This document shows positions 1 through 11,954 of a stretch of DNA of 64,000 nucleotides, piece after piece; positions within the stretch are counted from its first letter, which is position 1, and every line of letters begins with the position of its first letter. Under the pieces are notes generated by a model. The model was not told the DNA's origin and made no database searches. It saw nothing but the letters and a program-made list of their open reading frames with translations. Both the position numbers and the translations under genes were made by a program. The stretch is from Ficedula albicollis (Eukaryota > Chordata > Aves > Passeriformes > Muscicapidae). The stretch is taken from assembly GCF_000247815.1 (NCBI RefSeq), contig NC_021676.1:6401231-6465230 (forward strand), given 5' to 3'.

Positions 1-420
1 TCCACCCCCACCCTGGCAGAGGATTGCTCAGGGCAGCAGCAGCCGTGCACAATCCCCATGGATCAGCAGCTGCACTGAGAGTGCCTCCTGCCCCACAGTC
101 ACAGGTGAGACACTCCAGTCACACAAAGCTAGGGGGCTCTGAGCCAGGGGTGACCTTCCTGCCCGTGGCACTACACTGCCAAGGCTCTGGAGCTCCCCAT
201 GGGATTATCTGCTGAGCACAAAGCTGCTCACCACAAAGGCAGGAGGAACTGAAAAGGAACCAAGGTCCCTTTGCAAACATATTCTCTTGAAAATAACAGT
301 TTTGGGGGAAAATCACACTGCTAGCATAAGAACCCAGCAAGGGGACACTCCTCTTCCTATGATCCCTGCTCACCCCACAGCAAGGGCACTCCTGCCCCAA
401 AAATCATTGCTGCAGCTTAC

Positions 421-454
421 CTGCATCTTTTTTATCTTCCAACAATGAGAATTT
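421..454 (-). CDS. STARD8: Probable STARD8 second coding exon (34 nt)
   Basis: On the minus strand a long pyrimidine tract (about 35 bases) ends in TTACAG at 455, then 34 nt, then a donor GATGCAG|GTAAGC. Entered in phase 0, as the first exon requires, it reads KFSLLEDKKDA plus one nucleotide (phase 1) with no stop. In DLC-family proteins a short variable peptide precedes the conserved EIEAKEACDWLR start of the SAM domain, so an exon of this size and acidic/basic content fits. I cannot confirm the residues by alignment; support is splice-site quality, frame and position. Confidence 0.58.
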
Positions 455-779
455 CTGTAAAAAGAAAAAAAGAAAGAGAAAAAAAAAAAACAGGAATAAT
501 TTTTTTATTATTTTGATTCTCACATTTGTTGAATGCTACCTCTCACATCTGAGCTTGGTCCCTGCTCCAACCTCCCCTCTGCCCAGAGGTGACCTGAGAC
601 CAGCAGTGCTGATCCAGAGCTGGGACCAGCAACAGCCACAGCACAAGCAGGGCCCTGGCAATGGCTTCTCCCAAGGGCATCAGCCCCACTGGTTTCAAAA
701 CACCACTGCCACTGCCAAGGGCCCTGGGCAAACACGGTGTGCCCAGCACAAACCCAGCACCCACGAGAAATGGGATTCG

Positions 780-800
780 CAGCAGCAGCAGCAGCAGCAG
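780..800. repeat. (CAG)7 trinucleotide tract
   Basis: Seven CAG units followed by more CAG-rich sequence to about 860. It lies in the STARD8 intron and is not translated there. Confidence 0.9.
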
Positions 801-2339
801 AGCCTCAGCAGCACTTGGGACACAGCAGCAATTTGCAGAGGTGGAGGAGCAGCAGCAGGTCCCCATTCCTGGTCCTGAGGTGAGCACAGAGCCCAGGATG
901 CTCCCCAGTCTCTCTCTGGGTGCAGATGAGCCCCTCCAGCAGCCAGAGGTGCCATGGGATCACTGCAGGAATGCGCTGTGCTGCTGAGCCGGACTTTCCC
1001 ACGGACCCCCAGGACTCCTCTTCCTGCCGGGCAGCAGGGCTGAGGATGAGCCAGGACAGGCTTAACCATGTCCCTGCTGCTGTGCAGCACTGCCTGCCTG
1101 AGGGCTGCCATCACCAGGGCTGGAGTCATCACTGTGACCCCACAGTGTACCTGCGTCCACAGGGGAGCTCACCCAGCTCCTCTGGATCCTTTGGCATTGC
1201 CCAATCTGTTCCCACACCTTTTCCCAGGAAAACTTCCACCAGCCACACATCCACCTCGTTTAACTTGGAAAGCTTTAATCCCACAGAGCCCAGCACGCTT
1301 CTCCCTGTTCAAGAAATTCCTCAGCAAGGAAGGTGAGAATTCCTCGCCGGGTATTGGTGAGCAGCTGAGCAGCACTGGCATGGGGAGGAGAGCGAGCCCA
1401 GGCTGAAGCAGAAGCCTCAGCCCTACAGGAGGCCACTGGTGTCCACTGAAGGCAACCAGGAGGGTGGTGCCCTGGCCAGCTGGGCCACCAGGCCACCAGA
1501 CCCCAGGTTGGGTTAAAGCCAGTGGACTGCTGGGTGCTTCCAAGGAGGCTGGAAACTGTGGGCAGCAGAGTCTGTGCAGGCCAGGCTGGAGCCATCCCAA
1601 GCTGCAGCTCTGCCAGCGGCGATGCCCGACCCGGTGTCCATGTCTGTCCACCAGCAGCACGATGGCAATGCCAGCAGGCAGCACACAGGGATGAGCAGGG
1701 TTAATGAGGACAGCTAAGCTCTCCAGAGACAGCGGGGACAAGACAGCCACTAATATTACCAATGAATTTCACAAATGTCATTTTTAGACTCAACTATTTT
1801 AAGCATTGCACTGAAAGCCCGGGGGACAGCGTGCATTCCACATCCATTTCACCACAGCAGATCCACTCACCCAGCACAGCTTGCGGTACAGCACTGCATG
1901 TAAAGGGATTTCACCACTTTTCCCAACTTGAAACTCTAAAAATTCACACTAACTACAATTCCACAACCTCCCCAGCTCGCCTCCCAAAACACTGCATAGG
2001 CTGGGACACAACAAACCAACAGTGATCAGGAACTGCCAAGGAGAGTTGTTTGTTATTAAGGTGACAGATGAAGAATTAAACTCTAATGAAAAATCTCGGA
2101 TGCCATGAGACCTGCTGCTGCAGGAAATTAAAACGGGGGGCCCTTGGCCTCGCTGCTCCTTTGTCATCCTGCTCAGAGCTGCCCTGACCCTCCAGGTCGG
2201 CCGTGGTCCCACGGCCACTCCACGGGTGACCTGAGCCTCTGGGGTTGGAAGGATGTTCCAGCCCGGCCACAGCACACAAGGAGGCACGGCTGGACCCTCT
2301 TGGCATGTGCTGACCACCTCGGGGGGCTGAGGGTGCGCG

Positions 2340-2380
2340 CACACACGCACACACACACACACACACACACGCACAGCACA
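2340..2380. repeat. CA dinucleotide microsatellite
   Basis: Alternating CA with a few CG interruptions (TG on the minus strand), in the STARD8 first intron about 210 bases downstream of the exon donor. Confidence 0.92.
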
Positions 2381-2591
2381 GCCAGGCACAGCCCGCTGCC
2401 GGGACACGGTGACGCAGTAAAGGGCAGCGGGCGAGCTTAGGGCACAGGGACCAGCGCATCTACACACGGCCCAGCTAAAATTAAATCCTCTGACATGCAC
2501 GTGGGGTGGGCACGACACCCCCAGAGCGGGCTCGGCACCGTGAGCACGCGGAGGGTGTCAGGGACGGACCCCCGGAGCAGCGCTCCCTTAC

Positions 2592-2636
2592 CTTGGCTCT
2601 TTTGAAGCAAGCCCAGAAGAAATCCAGCAATGGCAT
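2592..2636 (-). CDS. STARD8: STARD8 first coding exon (15 codons)
   Basis: ATG at 2636 reading leftwards encodes MPLLDFFWACFKRAK and stops at a strong donor (CCAAG|GTAAG) after 2592, leaving phase 0. The peptide differs from the human STARD8 start at few positions, all mild. The surrounding 2500-3020 stretch is CpG-rich, as expected for a promoter and 5' UTR. A 59-base C run lies 124 bases upstream of the ATG, probably in the 5' UTR or promoter. Confidence 0.78.
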
Positions 2637-2759
2637 GATGTGCGGGCGGGGGCTCGGCAGACCCCCCCCTAGACCGCGGTGCTGCCCCCGGCCGCGGGGA
2701 GAGCCCCCCCGGGCACCCCCATGGCAGAGCGCGGAGCCCGGTGCGGGCAGCGCCCCGCG

Positions 2760-2818
<59 letters not shown>
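2760..2818. repeat. Pure C run, 59 bases
   Basis: Uninterrupted C on the plus strand between GC-rich flanks, upstream of the STARD8 start codon. The length is doubtful because long C/G runs are hard to sequence. It may stand in for unresolved GC-rich promoter sequence. Confidence 0.9.
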
Positions 2819-2820
<2 letters not shown>

Positions 2821-4150
2821 GGAGGAGCGGGAGGCAGCGGCGGAGGCGGGCCAGCATTCAAACCCTGCACCGTTATTCAGTTGGTTGGGAACGGGCTTGG
2901 ACGCGATTGAAATTCCCCGAAGATTGCGAGTTTTAAACAGCTCCAGGCTTTCCTTCCTGCCTGGAGCGCTCCGGGCTGCTCCCACTCGCAGGCAGTGGGA
3001 AGGGGCGAAGGGTGGGCGACACTCCCGAGCAGGAGAAGGGGGAGTTTGGCTGTCGAAGGCACATGTAGGACATTAGAAACCCAAACCCTGGACGGTTCAG
3101 ATTGTCACCCCGGTCCTGCCCGAGCTGACTGGCAGCTCCCGGCGCTCTGCCCTGCGAGGCACAAGGCGTCGGCGCTCTCCCCTGCGAGGCACAAGGTGTA
3201 CCCAGCCATGGTGCCATCCCTGCGTGCTCAGGTGCTGCTGGCATCACCGCGGGCACCGAGCAGGGGCACCCAGGGCTGGCCTGCTGGTGGGATCCCAGCG
3301 GGGCTATCCCCCCAGGGGAATTGGGAATTCACAGGGGAATCCCCCCAGCCATCAAGTGCAGCTGAGCCCTGCACTCCAGCTATCCACAGCTCCTCATGTG
3401 CCTTCTGCAAACATCATTCATTCACAAGCACCACAGTAAAAGGTCACGTCACAAACATTGGGGCCAGGATTCTTCCTGCGGGCACATAAGAGCACCCCAC
3501 AAACTGCTGGTTTGTGTCAGCAGTTCAGAAGGAGCACGGGCAGATCCAGTGATGCCTGGGCTCAGCTCTGCTCCCACAGGACTCTTGGTGGCTGTCACCC
3601 ACCCTGGAGTGGCATCAGGCTCTGCAGTGGCATCGCTCCTGCCCACTGCCCATCTCGGGCTGGTGTCAGCTCCACTCTGACAGGACCTGCAGACAGGAAC
3701 ACGAGCCAGAGCACAATGGTCCTGCTCAGGATGTGACACATCTGTACCCAGCCCCCAGCAGCTGGTGCCTGTGGCAGCTGTGTCCAGTGCCACATGTCAG
3801 ACAGGGCAGGCCAGGACGGGGTGCTGGGGCCCCAAACCATAAGGATAAGGCAAGGACAAAAAGCACAGCAGAGCTGGAGCAGATGCATCTGCCTGGAGAG
3901 GATGGCACGAGGCAGTGCCAGCATCCAGCAGACCTGACCAGCAGCAGGCCCTGGACTGGCAGCAGCGCCCTGGTGGCACTGGCACAGCTCTGCCATGCCC
4001 AGCTCAGCCCCAGCAGCAGCTCACAGGCAGCACCAGCCCCGGCGCCGGCTCCAGCTGCCTCCTTCCATCTCCCCCTCACCCATTCCTCAGAGGGCTCTGG
4101 CACTGCTCCCAGCCTTGGCACCAGCTGCAGCTCCTCACCCTGCCCCCTGC

Positions 4151-4468
4151 ATTACTGGTGTTACTGGGCCAGTGCAGCAGGGCTGGGGACACCAAGGCAC
4201 AGCACAAGCTTTGTACATCAATCCCTTTTCTCCTCCCTTGAAAACCCAGGGCTGGGAAGACAGGCTCACCTCTATGGCACGTTGCCCTCCCGGGTCACAT
4301 CTCCTAGGAATTACTGGTGTTACTGGGCCAGTGCAGCAGGGCTGGGGACACCAAGGCACAGCACAAGCTTTGTACATCAATCCCTTTTCTCCTCCCTTGA
4401 AAACCCAGGGCTGGGAAGACAGGCTCACCTCTATGGCACGTTGCCCACCCAGGTCACATCTCCTGGAT
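4151..4468. repeat. Tandem duplication, 2 x 159 bp
   Basis: The block beginning ATTACTGGTGTTACTGGGCC at 4151 recurs at 4310 with only a few changes near the ends. The copies are adjacent with no spacer. The translation of this stretch shows the same 53-residue peptide twice, a consequence of 159 being divisible by three rather than evidence of coding. Confidence 0.93.
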
Positions 4469-5329
4469 TTTCCCCACAGGATTTAAAGCCCAACGCTGCT
4501 GCCCAAGAGCTGCCCACACTCCATAACTCACCCACTGCTGCCTCAAGGGCTGCAGTTTTTACCCAAGGACATGCAAATAGTCCCCTGCAGGGATGAAGGC
4601 AGCTGGGGCACTGCCCACAGCCAGACATCCCCATTCAGCTCACCGGGCACTGCTGCCACAGGGCTGAGGCTGCCAGGGGACCACCACTATGGTCAGGACA
4701 TGGAAAGCATCGGGTCCTTCTCCCACTGCCTCCAGAAGCCAAAAAAGCCAGGCTAGCACAAATAGAAGCAGGCTGTCTCCTTCCCAGGCCCAGGAGACAA
4801 ACCACAGCGGTTTCTGCATACTTGTGCAGCTTCTTCCTACCCGGTCATCCCAAAAGCATTCCAGTAATGCTACATCTTGGATCCTTCCTCAGCATGTCAG
4901 GACACTGTCCTCGGCAGGAATAGCTCCTGGGGACTGGATGCATGGGGAAGTGGCAGGAGCTGTGCACGCCAAATGGTGTTTCTACTGAGTGGCACAGGGA
5001 CACAGACCCCACTGCTGCATTTGGATCTTCCCAAAATTCCTGATGTATCCACTCTGCAGACAAGCTTGCAGGACAAGCAAAAGCAATATCCATTCATACT
5101 ATAAATAAATATATGTGTGAGCATGTGTGTGTGTGTCGCTATGCTCCTCAGACCCAAATGAGAACCCGTTTTAAACTTGAGTTTATTTTAAGAAGCTGAT
5201 TCTAAGGAAAACGTCACCCTGTACACATTCACTAAGAGCTGCCCACAGTGCCCGAAGCTGGCCTGGCCACCAGGATGTCACCAACCATCCCCAGCAGCGC
5301 CACACACATCCCGGTTCTCCGAAAGTCAC

Positions 5330-5900
5330 GGGAGAGGGCCGGTATGTTGGAGGGCAGGTACAGCCTCTTCCCACAGCAGATCATTGCCTGGAGGCTCCCC
5401 TGTCCGCACGGCCGGAGCTATTTCTGTGTCCTGAAGAGCGATCGCTGTCCCGGCTGTCGCACGGGATCAGTGACAGCTCGGGCTGGTGGCCGTGTCCCCG
5501 CCGGCACCGCGCGGGGCTGCGGGCGGGGGGCACACGGGCATTTTCCACTCTCCGCCGCGCACAGGCATTTCCCGAGGCTGGGAAGGGCGCAGCTCCCGCC
5601 GAGCTGGCGTTTCCCCATTAGCATAGCGGGAACAGGGACCCTTTTCTTCTCCCGACGCCGGACACGGGGCGGGTGCTGGCGGTGCTGGGGCTGTGACACC
5701 ACGAGGGCGCTGGGAGAGGGACGGGGGGAGGGAGAACACGGGGAAACTGCATCCCCTGCGAGCGAGGACATGGGCTGAACCCCCCCCCGAGAGGGGGACA
5801 GCGAGGCCCCCCCCCCCCCCCCCGACATGGGCTGACCCCCCCCCCGAGAGGGGGGCAGCGAGGCTGTGCCCGGGAAGGGCCGGCACACAGAACCCCATGG
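5330..5900. promoter_or_regulatory. CpG-rich patch, possible alternative promoter
   Basis: High GC with many CG dinucleotides (for example GCGATCGC near 5440), unlike the CpG-poor sequence around it. It lies about 2.8 kb upstream of the STARD8 first exon and could serve a longer transcript or a non-coding RNA. No exon is assigned. Confidence 0.35.
5767..5880. repeat. Tandem duplication, 2 x 57 bp, with C runs
   Basis: GACATGGGCTGA followed by a C run and GAGAGGGG occurs at 5767 and again at 5824. Copy 1 ends in a 17-base C run at 5807-5823. Both copies contain facing C-rich and G-rich blocks able to form hairpins or quadruplexes. Confidence 0.85.
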
Positions 5901-7463
5901 AACGCCACAGCTCCACTGTGGGGCCACCCCTGCTCCAGCCCGAGAGGCCAAACGTCTCTGCTGCCACCAAAGAGGCACGAGCAGAGCACAAGCAGCCAGC
6001 CGAGAGATGCTCAAGGGCCGCAGAAAACACTCCCCAGCTGCCCCTTGCCACCAGTGAGCCCCTGCCCGCTTGCCACCACTGCTTCCCCATTAAAAAGTTC
6101 CTAATTTGAAATAATCCCGATGTGCTCCGGTCTCCAGTGGCTCAGGGGTGGGATGTGCTGGGCAAGGATAGTATGAGGGTGCAGGACACACGGGATTGTT
6201 ACACAAGCCTCCAGCGCTGAGGGAAGGCTTCTCTCTGGGATGGGTAATTAGGCAATTACTTAATCCCCACGTGCAGCTCCCGCGGCAGAAGGAAGCGCTC
6301 GGGTGAGCAGGGCAGTGCCCCGAGAGCCTCCTGGAGGCAAAGGCATCAATCCCCCCACCCACAGGGATGGAGCAGCCAGCCAGTCCCATGGCATTCCCCA
6401 GAATGTCCCTTCCCAAGGGCTGAGGCAGCACTCTGGGCTGTCTCCTCTCCCAGCACCGCTGGCCCTTGTGTCCTGCTGAAGCTTCACCCTCCAAAGCCAG
6501 TGACACTTTTGCTTAGCCCAGATGTGCACAGGGATTCTCAGAGACAAGCCAAGGGCTCATGGCCTCATCCAGCTGCAGGAAGCCCCCTGCACTCCCTGTC
6601 CCCCTGTCCTGGCACAGACGGGTCTGTGCTGCATTTCCCCACACAGGATGCTCCAGTTTGCAAACACCAGTGAGAGAATCCACAAACACCGGCTGATTTA
6701 GCACACACACAAAACCAAACAAACTTTGCAGCTGACTAATCTTCACAGACTGGCAAAACCTTCCAGTTTCACTGAAAAATACCAGTCCATGATAGTTTTG
6801 GGGAATTTCTGCTGTAGCAGCTGGGTGGTGGGGGGAATGTTCCTGCCCCAACTCCCAGAGCCAGAAAGCTTGGGGAGTTCAACAGGGGCCTGGGGCTGTG
6901 CTCAGCATGATGCTATTTAAATTTAATTTAATTTAAATGCATTTAAAAGAGCATTACTGACATGGTGACATTTTTGAGATACTATAGACAAGATACATAA
7001 ATTACAAATAGACACGAGGAATACCAAAGGAAACTGAGGTTTTCTGAGAGCCGTATTCCCACTCAATTTTAACTCCATTTGTTTCAAGCACCCAAGAATT
7101 ACTGTCTGGGAGTGTCTACAGAGACTCCCACCAGGACAGAACTCCAGCAAAAACCTGCTGCTACTGCTCTCTAGTTCTCTCCAAGATGCCTTTGTGAAAA
7201 CAAGAAATATAAATCAGGCTTAAGTACAAAAGGGGACATAAGCAGAATGCTCACCAGGCAGTTTTTCCTACCCCTGGGAATAGCACAGAGCTGCTGGAGC
7301 CTGGCTGGGACATTAATCCTGGGACATTAATCCCCTGCCCCCAAGGCAGGCACCAGAGCAGCCCAAGGAATTGCAGCAGTTCTTATTATTAGCTGGAGCA
7401 GGGAGGCTGCCGTGGCAAAATGCCTGAGTGTGGCATGGGGCAGGCTGGCAGCACATGTGTGTA

Positions 7464-7504
7464 CTCACACTCACACTCACACTCACACTCACACTCACAC
7501 TCAC
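7464..7504. repeat. (CTCACA)n hexamer microsatellite
   Basis: About seven perfect tandem hexamers in non-coding sequence. Confidence 0.93.
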
Positions 7505-9840
7505 CCCTGGCACCTGCCACTGACAGCACACCCAGCAGCTAAAAAACAGCCAGGGTGACAGGGACACCTCCTCCTCCTCTGGCTGGCACGATGAAATGCC
7601 ATTTAATAAACTACATCTGAGCTGCTTGGGTATTTCTGCACATAGTTCTGGTGACAGCTGCTGTCTGGGGAGGATCCCAGCCCTAATTCTGGCCAAGGGT
7701 TGGGATTAACTCCCAGAACAGAAGAATCTTATGAGGTGCAGGGCTGGCTCCCTGTGAGGGCAGGTGTCTGCAAGATGAATCCCTGGCATGAATTCACACC
7801 AGCCTCCTCTCACTCGCGGAGGGCTGGGCCATTCATGTGCCAACTTTTGCACACCCAAATCCAGAGGTAAACCCTGTCCAGTGCAGCTTCTTGGGCAGAA
7901 CTGGGGACATGGCATCAGGTCTGGGACACAGGATGGGGGACTCAACAGCTTCTGGGTGGCAACAATCAATCCCCTGATAGCTCCAGGCATGCAGCCCCAG
8001 AGCAGGTGGGAGCATGGAGGTGACAGGACCCAGGGGTTTTTGCAAGGCCACCAGTGCCCAGTTTGTCACACTCCAGCACTCTGGGGTCTCTGGAGGATTG
8101 TCACCATGACCCACTGCCTGGCTCCACCACAGTGCAGAGATCAGTGGTAGGAGACCCTCCCCAGTTGCCCTGAGGAGCCTGGGGTTGCTGCCAAACCCCA
8201 CCAGAGCCAGGCTGGTCTTGTGGGCACCCCGAGAGCAGAGCACTGCAAAGCTGAGGGGGCTCAGGGCACGGGCAGGCAGCAGCACTGGGGCTGGCAGGGA
8301 CATGGGGCTCCTCCCTGTCAGGAGCATCAGAGCAGGGTCTACAGCAAACAGCATCAGGCACATCTTCCCTTGACACCTGTTCAGTCAAAACCCCTGCCCA
8401 GAGATGTCCTTTCATTCAGCGTGGAGAAGGAGACACATTCCATGCTCAGGGACACCAAGTGCCCATCCCGTGCCCATCCCGTGCTCCCGGGCACCACACC
8501 CCAGGATATTTCCAGGCTGGACAGGAGCCACGTGCCACTGCCAGCCTTCTTTGGGGACACCAGGAAAGGCTCTGAGGCAGCTTCAGAAAACCCTTTATGC
8601 CAACCCTCACACACACACAAAGCCTCATTATGTGACAGCGAATTCTTTTGGCCCCCGTGGGGGCTGCCAGGCTTGTCCTGGAGAGGGATCCTGCTCCCAG
8701 CCCTGTGCTTCCCCACTCCAAAGGGAATCAAGAGGTAGAAGAGGCTTTTTGGGTGCAGAGCAGGCTGTCCCCACACCCTGTGCTGGACTGTCTTTGGCTT
8801 CTGTTCCTGCTGCTGGGAAAAATTCCAAAGCCCTGAGAAAAAAGAGGCAGCAGCCCCAGCCCAGACCTCAGCCCCCTGGGTTTTGCTAAGGGAGGGCTGA
8901 GTTATGGGGAGAGGAAGGATTTAAATCAGTGCCCAGGATAAATAACTGCATGTTCTGTTTATGATCCTGAGACAGTGACACAAAACACTAGAAAAAGACT
9001 TGAAAACAACCAGAAAACACAATCCTGGTGAAATCCAGCAGTTCTTGCTGAGGTCTGAAATTCACTCTTTGCCTTTCTCCTGTAGATAACGAGTTCATCA
9101 GGTTCCTGCCTTGCAGCAGCAGCTGTGGGAAGCACAAGAATAGAGATAGGGATGGGGAATCCATCTCCTGGGGAAACCAGGAGAACAGCCATGGGGGCAA
9201 GGCTGCTCCAGTGGCTCCACTGGCCCCCACAGCTACTCTGCTCCAAGGGCTCCAGAGCCTGGAGCTTTCTGCAACCAAAATAACAGGACCAGATGTCTTG
9301 AGGGCCACTATGCTCACAGGAGTTTCTTGTAAGCACAGGGACTCAGAGGGGTACAGAGGTGTCATTGGGAGCTGACAGGTTGCACAAGGAGCACAGACAC
9401 TGCAGTGAGGGAGCCCAGGCAGGAGCCTGTGGGCCCACAGGCACAGGAGGAGCTGAGAGAAAAGCCCACGATGCCCAGACCAAACACAGAGGACAACAGC
9501 CAGTGCCAATTCCCCTGGCCAGGACCTGGGGAAGCACATTCTGCCTTCAGCCCCTGACTCCCTCCCTGCTCTGCTCAGCCACCACTCCAGGGTGAACAGA
9601 AATCCAGCTCAGAAACACCTCAGGTCAGTAAAATCAACTCTTAAAGGATACAAAGGCAATTTAACACACTGGATTTGAACTGCACATCACCAGCCTGAAG
9701 TAGGAGTTTAGAGTAAAAGAGAAGATGAAGCATCTGTGTCTGCCAGAGCATTCCAACCTCAGGACCAGCTGGGCACCTCTCAGGAGCAGGGAATGGGGCA
9801 CAGGGAGCAGGCACCCACAGCCACCATGTGGAACACTTAC

Positions 9841-10335
9841 CAGACATCCAGGACATGTCTTCACTTCCCCAGGAGACAGAGAGAGGACATTGACCTCATC
9901 TTCCTCACAGCCTAGGGCACTGTGGGCTCTCCCCAGGTCTGCCCCGTGCAGCCCCACCAGATCTGTTTCATTGTGCCTGAGCATGTGCCCAGGCTTTGTC
10001 TGGGAATCTTCGTCAAAGACCAGCACTTCATTGCTGCTGAAAAACTGATGGTGGCCTGCAGCATCCCTGCTGTGCCCTGCAGGTTCCTGTGGGAGGCTGA
10101 TAAATCTTGATCGGTGCCTCCTGGTTCTCCTGGGGAAGGATCCCCAGAGGGACAGCAAGGATTTGTCATGGATCAGCTCATAACCAGGCTCATCCTCAGG
10201 GCTGCACTCGCTGCTCCTTGGACGGAGGAAGCCACAGACACCTTCCTCATCTTCAGCTGATGAGGAAGAGCATGGGGTCAGGGGCTCATCCTGCTGGCCT
10301 GGAGATGCTGGTGGCTCAGTGTTCCTTGTCTCCAT
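9841..10335 (-). CDS. Candidate alternative first exon, 165 codons (copy 1)
   Basis: Minus-strand open frame from an ATG at 10335 (METRNTEPPASPG...) to a perfect donor TCTG|GTAAGTG after 9841, leaving phase 0. The frame is also open upstream to an ATG at 10410. The protein has a serine/acidic cluster (SSSSAEDEE), a basic cluster (RRTRRHRSRF) and an acidic tail ending CPGCL. I do not recognise it. It lies on the STARD8 strand upstream of STARD8, and its phase 0 end would join in frame to the STARD8 34-nt exon, so an alternative 5' exon of STARD8 is the leading idea. It could instead be an unrelated gene or a chance ORF. Confidence 0.45.
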
Positions 10336-11015
10336 CGCCCGTGGATGGAAACCCCTCTGCCACTGGCAAAGCTGGCAATGTAAACCGTAACTCATTAGCG
10401 AGAACCACACAGGGGACTACATTTATTTTACTTTCTCTCATTTTCCTTTCCATTCCCTTTGATTAGAAAGGGGTGTTATAGTCCTTGTTCTAGGAACCTC
10501 CATGCTCTCCTCACCAGAGCATGCAGACCCACAGTTAAAACTCGACCAGCTGGGTTTGTATTCTTCATTTCTCTCTTAAAACAGGGAGCCCAGGCAGGAG
10601 CCTGTGGGCCCACAGGCACAGGAGGAGCTGAGAGAAAAGCCCACGATGCCCAGACCAAACACAGAGGACAACAGCCAGTGCCAATTCCCCTGGCCAGGAC
10701 CTGGGGAAGCACATTCTGCCTTCAGCCCCTGACTCCCTCCCTGCTCTGCTCAGCCACCACTCCAGGGTGAACAGAAATCCAGCTCAGAAACACCTCAGGT
10801 CAGTAAAATCAACTCTTAAAGGATACAAAGGCAATTTAACACACTGGATTTGAACTGCACATCACCAGCCTGAAGTAGGAGTTTAGAGTAAAAGAGAAGA
10901 TGAAGCATCTGTGTCTGCCAGAGCATTCCAACCTCAGGACCAGCTGGGCACCTCTCAGGAGCAGGGAATGGGGCACAGGGAGCAGGCACCCACAGCCACC
11001 ATGTGGAACACTTAC

Positions 11016-11510
11016 CAGACATCCAGGACATGTCTTCACTTCCCCAGGAGACAGAGAGAGGACATTGACCTCATCTTCCTCACAGCCTAGGGCACTGTGG
11101 GCTCTCCCCAGGTCTGCCCCGTGCAGCCCCACCAGATCTGTTTCATTGTGCCTGAGCATGTGCCCAGGCTTTGTCTGGGAATCTTCGTCAAAGACCAGCA
11201 CTTCATTGCTGCTGAAAAACTGATGGTGGCCTGCAGCATCCCTGCTGTGCCCTGCAGGTTCCTGTGGGAGGCTGATAAATCTCGATCGGTGCCTCCTGGT
11301 TCTCCTGGGGAAGGATCCCCAGAGGGACAGCAAGGATTTGTCATGGATCAGCTCATAACCAGGCTCATCCTCAGGGCTGCACTCGCTGCTCCTTGGACGG
11401 AGGAAGCCACAGACACCTTCCTCATCTTCAGCTGAAGAGGAAGAGCATGGGGTCAGGGGCTCATCCTGCTGGCCTGGAGATGCTGGTGGCTCAGTGTTCC
11501 TTGTCTCCAT
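11016..11510 (-). CDS. Candidate alternative first exon, 165 codons (copy 2)
   Basis: Second copy of the open exon in the 1175-bp duplication, with the same ATG and the same TCTG|GTAAGTG donor. The two nucleotide differences from copy 1 inside the frame are both in third positions of serine codons, so the encoded peptide is identical. If real, this copy lies further from STARD8 and would act as a second optional first exon. Confidence 0.42.
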
Positions 11511-11864
11511 CGCCCGTGGATGGAAACCCCTCTGCCACTGGCAAAGCTGGCAATGTAAACCGTAACTCATTAGCGAGAACCACACAGGGGACTACATTTA
11601 TTTTACTTTCTCTCATTTTCCTTTCCATTCCCTTTGATTAGAAAGGGGTGTTATAGTCCTTGTTCTAGGAACCTCCATGCTCTCCTCACCAGAGCATGCA
11701 GACCCACAGTTACAACTCGACCAGCTGGGTTTGTATTCTTCATTTCTCTCTTAAAACACCAAATTCCCTCTACTTTCAGAGGAGTGTGCTTCACATCGTG
11801 CCCTTTTCACTGCTGGGGGAAGAGCAGGTGTTTGGAGGGGGCTCGTTGGGATGGGTTTCAGGTG

Positions 11865-11867
<3 letters not shown>

Positions 11868-11952
<85 letters not shown>
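11868..11952. repeat. Pure C run, 85 bases
   Basis: Uninterrupted C on the plus strand, 111 bases beyond the end of the 1175-bp duplication. As with the other runs, the exact length should not be trusted. Confidence 0.92.

Positions 11953-11954
<2 letters not shown>

Larger units (their letters stand above)
455..2591 (-). other. STARD8: STARD8 intron, non-coding
   Basis: Between the two STARD8 exons. It holds a short CAG tract at 780-800, a CA-type microsatellite at 2340-2380 and an A/T-rich stretch near 480-520. No further exon with good splice sites and a recognisable peptide was seen; the ORFs here are unconserved-looking G/P/S/Q-rich shadows. Confidence 0.6.
1..2636 (-). other. STARD8: STARD8 (DLC3) gene, 5' part, runs off left edge
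   Basis: STARD8 is a Rho GTPase-activating protein of the DLC family (SAM, RhoGAP and START domains) acting at focal adhesions and adherens junctions. Only its amino end is here. The minus strand has an ATG exon encoding MPLLDFFWACFKRAK, close to the human STARD8 start MPLLDVFWSCFRRVK, followed by a consensus donor. A second likely exon lies near the left edge. The SAM, RhoGAP and START exons must lie beyond base 1. Placement next to YIPF6 on the same strand agrees with the human order OPHN1-YIPF6-STARD8. The assignment rests on a 15-residue match plus synteny. Confidence 0.75.
2500..3020. promoter_or_regulatory. STARD8: CpG-rich probable STARD8 promoter/5' UTR
   Basis: Dense CG dinucleotides on both sides of the STARD8 start codon, interrupted by the pure C run at 2760-2818. 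Calling it a promoter is inference from CpG density and position at a first exon; no TATA box or initiator is assigned. Confidence 0.5.
2637..9840. other. STARD8 upstream region, no gene recognised
   Basis: No protein family was recognised on either strand. It contains the CpG-rich STARD8 promoter, two small tandem duplications (4151-4468, 5767-5880), a CpG-rich patch at 5330-5900 and a CTCACA microsatellite. If the open exon ending at 9841 belongs to STARD8, this stretch is a first intron of the longer transcript. Confidence 0.5.
9408..11757. repeat. Tandem duplication, 2 x 1175 bp
   Basis: Copy 1 is 9408-10582 and copy 2 is 10583-11757, directly abutting. I found three substitutions by eye: T/C at 10108/11283, T/A at 10261/11436, and A/C near the end (AGTTAAAACT against AGTTACAACT). 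The unit carries the whole 165-codon minus-strand candidate exon with its donor. Identity above 99 percent means either a very recent duplication or two haplotypes placed in tandem by the assembler. Confidence 0.96.

Noticed and set aside
4135..4596. Open frames containing a repeated 53-residue peptide
   Set aside because: The peptide repeat follows from the 159-bp DNA duplication; both strands and other frames are equally open.
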